From assembly GCA_024516155.1 (NCBI GenBank), contig JAJJXM010000131.1:1-48531 (forward strand): a stretch of DNA of 48,531 nucleotides. Direction: 5' to 3'. The DNA is from Pyronema omphalodes (Eukaryota; Ascomycota; Pezizomycetes; Pezizales; Pyronemataceae). The stretch's first letter is position 1. Every line of letters starts with the position of its first letter. Positions 48,001 to 48,531 of this stretch are shown one piece after another. A program made the translations under genes and the position numbers. The notes beneath the pieces were generated by a model, which saw only the letters and a program-made list of their open reading frames with translations, was not told the DNA's origin and did no database searches.

Positions 48001-48531
48001 GTATAGTGAGCTAATTAAAACAGGAAAATTCATAAATCAAAAACAAAAGAATTTACCAAACATATAATTAAAACACAAAAAGTTACATAAAACGTTCCTT
48101 CGCAAGTAGCCACAACTGAATACAAAAGAGACACACCTACGGTGTTGCCACAGCGAGCGAGAGTACTCTGACAGCTGCTAGTCACAGCAAGCGAGAGTGG
48201 TCTTGCAAGACCCGTTTGGACGTGATTGATTGCAGACACAAAAAATATTCAAAAATGCAAGCATTACAATGCGCGCTGAATGAAAAGATGCACGAAGAAT
48301 TATGCTTGATATTAAATCAATTAGACTTCATACAAAAGGGACACACCTACGGTGTTGCCATAGCAACGGAGAGTGCTCTCACGGCAATGTAGTCTAGTCA
48401 TAGTGAGCGAGAGTGCTCTCCCTGCTATGTAGTGACAGTCTATTCAGGCAAGCGAGACTGGTCTACGTACACCGACGGTGTTGTCACAGCAGACGAGAGT
48501 GTTCCTACAAGACACATTCTCACGTGATTTA
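45064..48531 (+). repeat. Satellite unit copy 14 (3,468 bp, second most variant copy)
   Basis: Six single-base indels: an extra G in tatccggggg (45611-45620), a missing C in tctacaccac (47671-47680), an extra G in cggggagtgt (47801-47810), an extra A in the A-run at 48039-48043, an extra C in atttaccaaa (48051-48060), and a missing A in tgaaaagatg (48281-48290). Five of the six fall in the last 900 bases. The copy ends exactly at the unit boundary. Confidence 0.97.

Larger units (their letters stand above)
1..48531. repeat. Tandem array of 14 copies of a ~3,466-bp satellite unit, filling the whole window
   Basis: The junction cgtgattta/ttgcaaacac recurs at 3470, 6935, 10400, 13866, 17332, 20798, 24264, 27730, 31196, 34662, 38128, 41594 and 45064, and the window itself begins with ttgcaaacac and ends with cgtgattta. 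All copies are direct repeats with near-complete identity and no spacer between them. Nothing other than the repeat is present. No coding gene or known RNA gene was recognised inside the unit, so I call it a satellite or megasatellite. The family is not one I recognise. A eukaryotic nuclear array or a circular DNA made of such units is inferred from the lack of coding sequence and the nested repeat structure. Confidence 0.98.

Noticed and set aside
1..48531. rDNA, 5S, histone, snRNA or spliced-leader tandem array
   Set aside because: No conserved segment of these genes was seen on either strand, and no histone-like frame exists.
1..48531. Phage or plasmid genome (the length is close to that of a lambdoid phage)
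   Set aside because: No structural, replication or lysis gene is present; the length results from 14 copies of one non-coding unit.
1..48531. Trypanosomatid kinetoplast minicircle concatemer
   Set aside because: The conserved minicircle sequence blocks, such as the GGGGTTGGTGTA box, were not found, and the unit is not built like a minicircle; gttggtgggg near 12170 is only a partial resemblance.

Overview
The window is one thing from end to end: a head-to-tail tandem array of a roughly 3,466-bp repeat unit, 14 copies, all in the same orientation, with no other DNA at either edge. Copy lengths read from the recurring junction are 3469, 3465, 3465, nine copies of 3466, 3470 and 3468 bp, which sum to the full 48,531 bases. 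The last base of the window joins the first base in perfect repeat phase (the end ...cacgtgattta plus the start ttgcaaacac... recreates the internal junction). The contig is therefore a whole number of units, as expected of a circular contig or circular molecule, or of an assembly cut at equivalent points.

I find no convincing protein gene, rRNA, tRNA, spliceosomal RNA, spliced leader, CRISPR array, transposase or reverse transcriptase on either strand. Every open frame is at most 148 codons, most are 60-112, and the longest are low-complexity translations of short repeats. The absence of dense coding argues against a bacterial, phage or plasmid genome. A long non-coding unit with nested satellite structure, AT-rich linkers and AATAAA motifs fits a eukaryotic nuclear satellite (megasatellite) or extrachromosomal circular DNA derived from one. 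CpG is common in the GC-rich segment, so there is no obvious vertebrate-type CpG depletion. I cannot name the organism or the satellite family.

Within the unit (mapped here on copy 4, 10400-13865, and its junction with copy 5) the order is: end of nested module B and module C with GCGAGAGT motifs; an AT-rich linker; a 29-bp motif that recurs later in the unit; a C/T-rich block of 15-bp repeats; a GC hairpin; a G-rich block with about 22-bp repeats; a TG-rich stretch; three tandem 37-38-bp repeats that each end like a 3' splice site; a short unique stretch; paired AATAAA motifs; a predicted T-shaped three-way junction; a 460-bp purine-rich stretch; a long hairpin; an AT-rich stretch; two diverged copies of a roughly 200-250-bp block, the second carrying three 27-bp repeats; a unique stretch; GAGTGACAG repeats including the second 29-bp motif copy; another AT-rich linker; and modules A and B, about 250-300 bp each, with further GCGAGAGT motifs. 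The unit thus has at least three levels of repetition: 15-38-bp repeats, 200-300-bp modules and the 3.47-kb unit.

Copy-to-copy differences are few and very unevenly placed. Copies 4-12 have identical length and I saw no difference among them; copies 2 and 3 each lack one A in an A-run; copy 13 has a 4-bp insertion; copies 1 and 14, at the contig ends, carry nearly all the rest, mostly single-base indels. This looks more like poorly polished contig ends than biology, so the exact copy number should not be trusted without single-molecule evidence.
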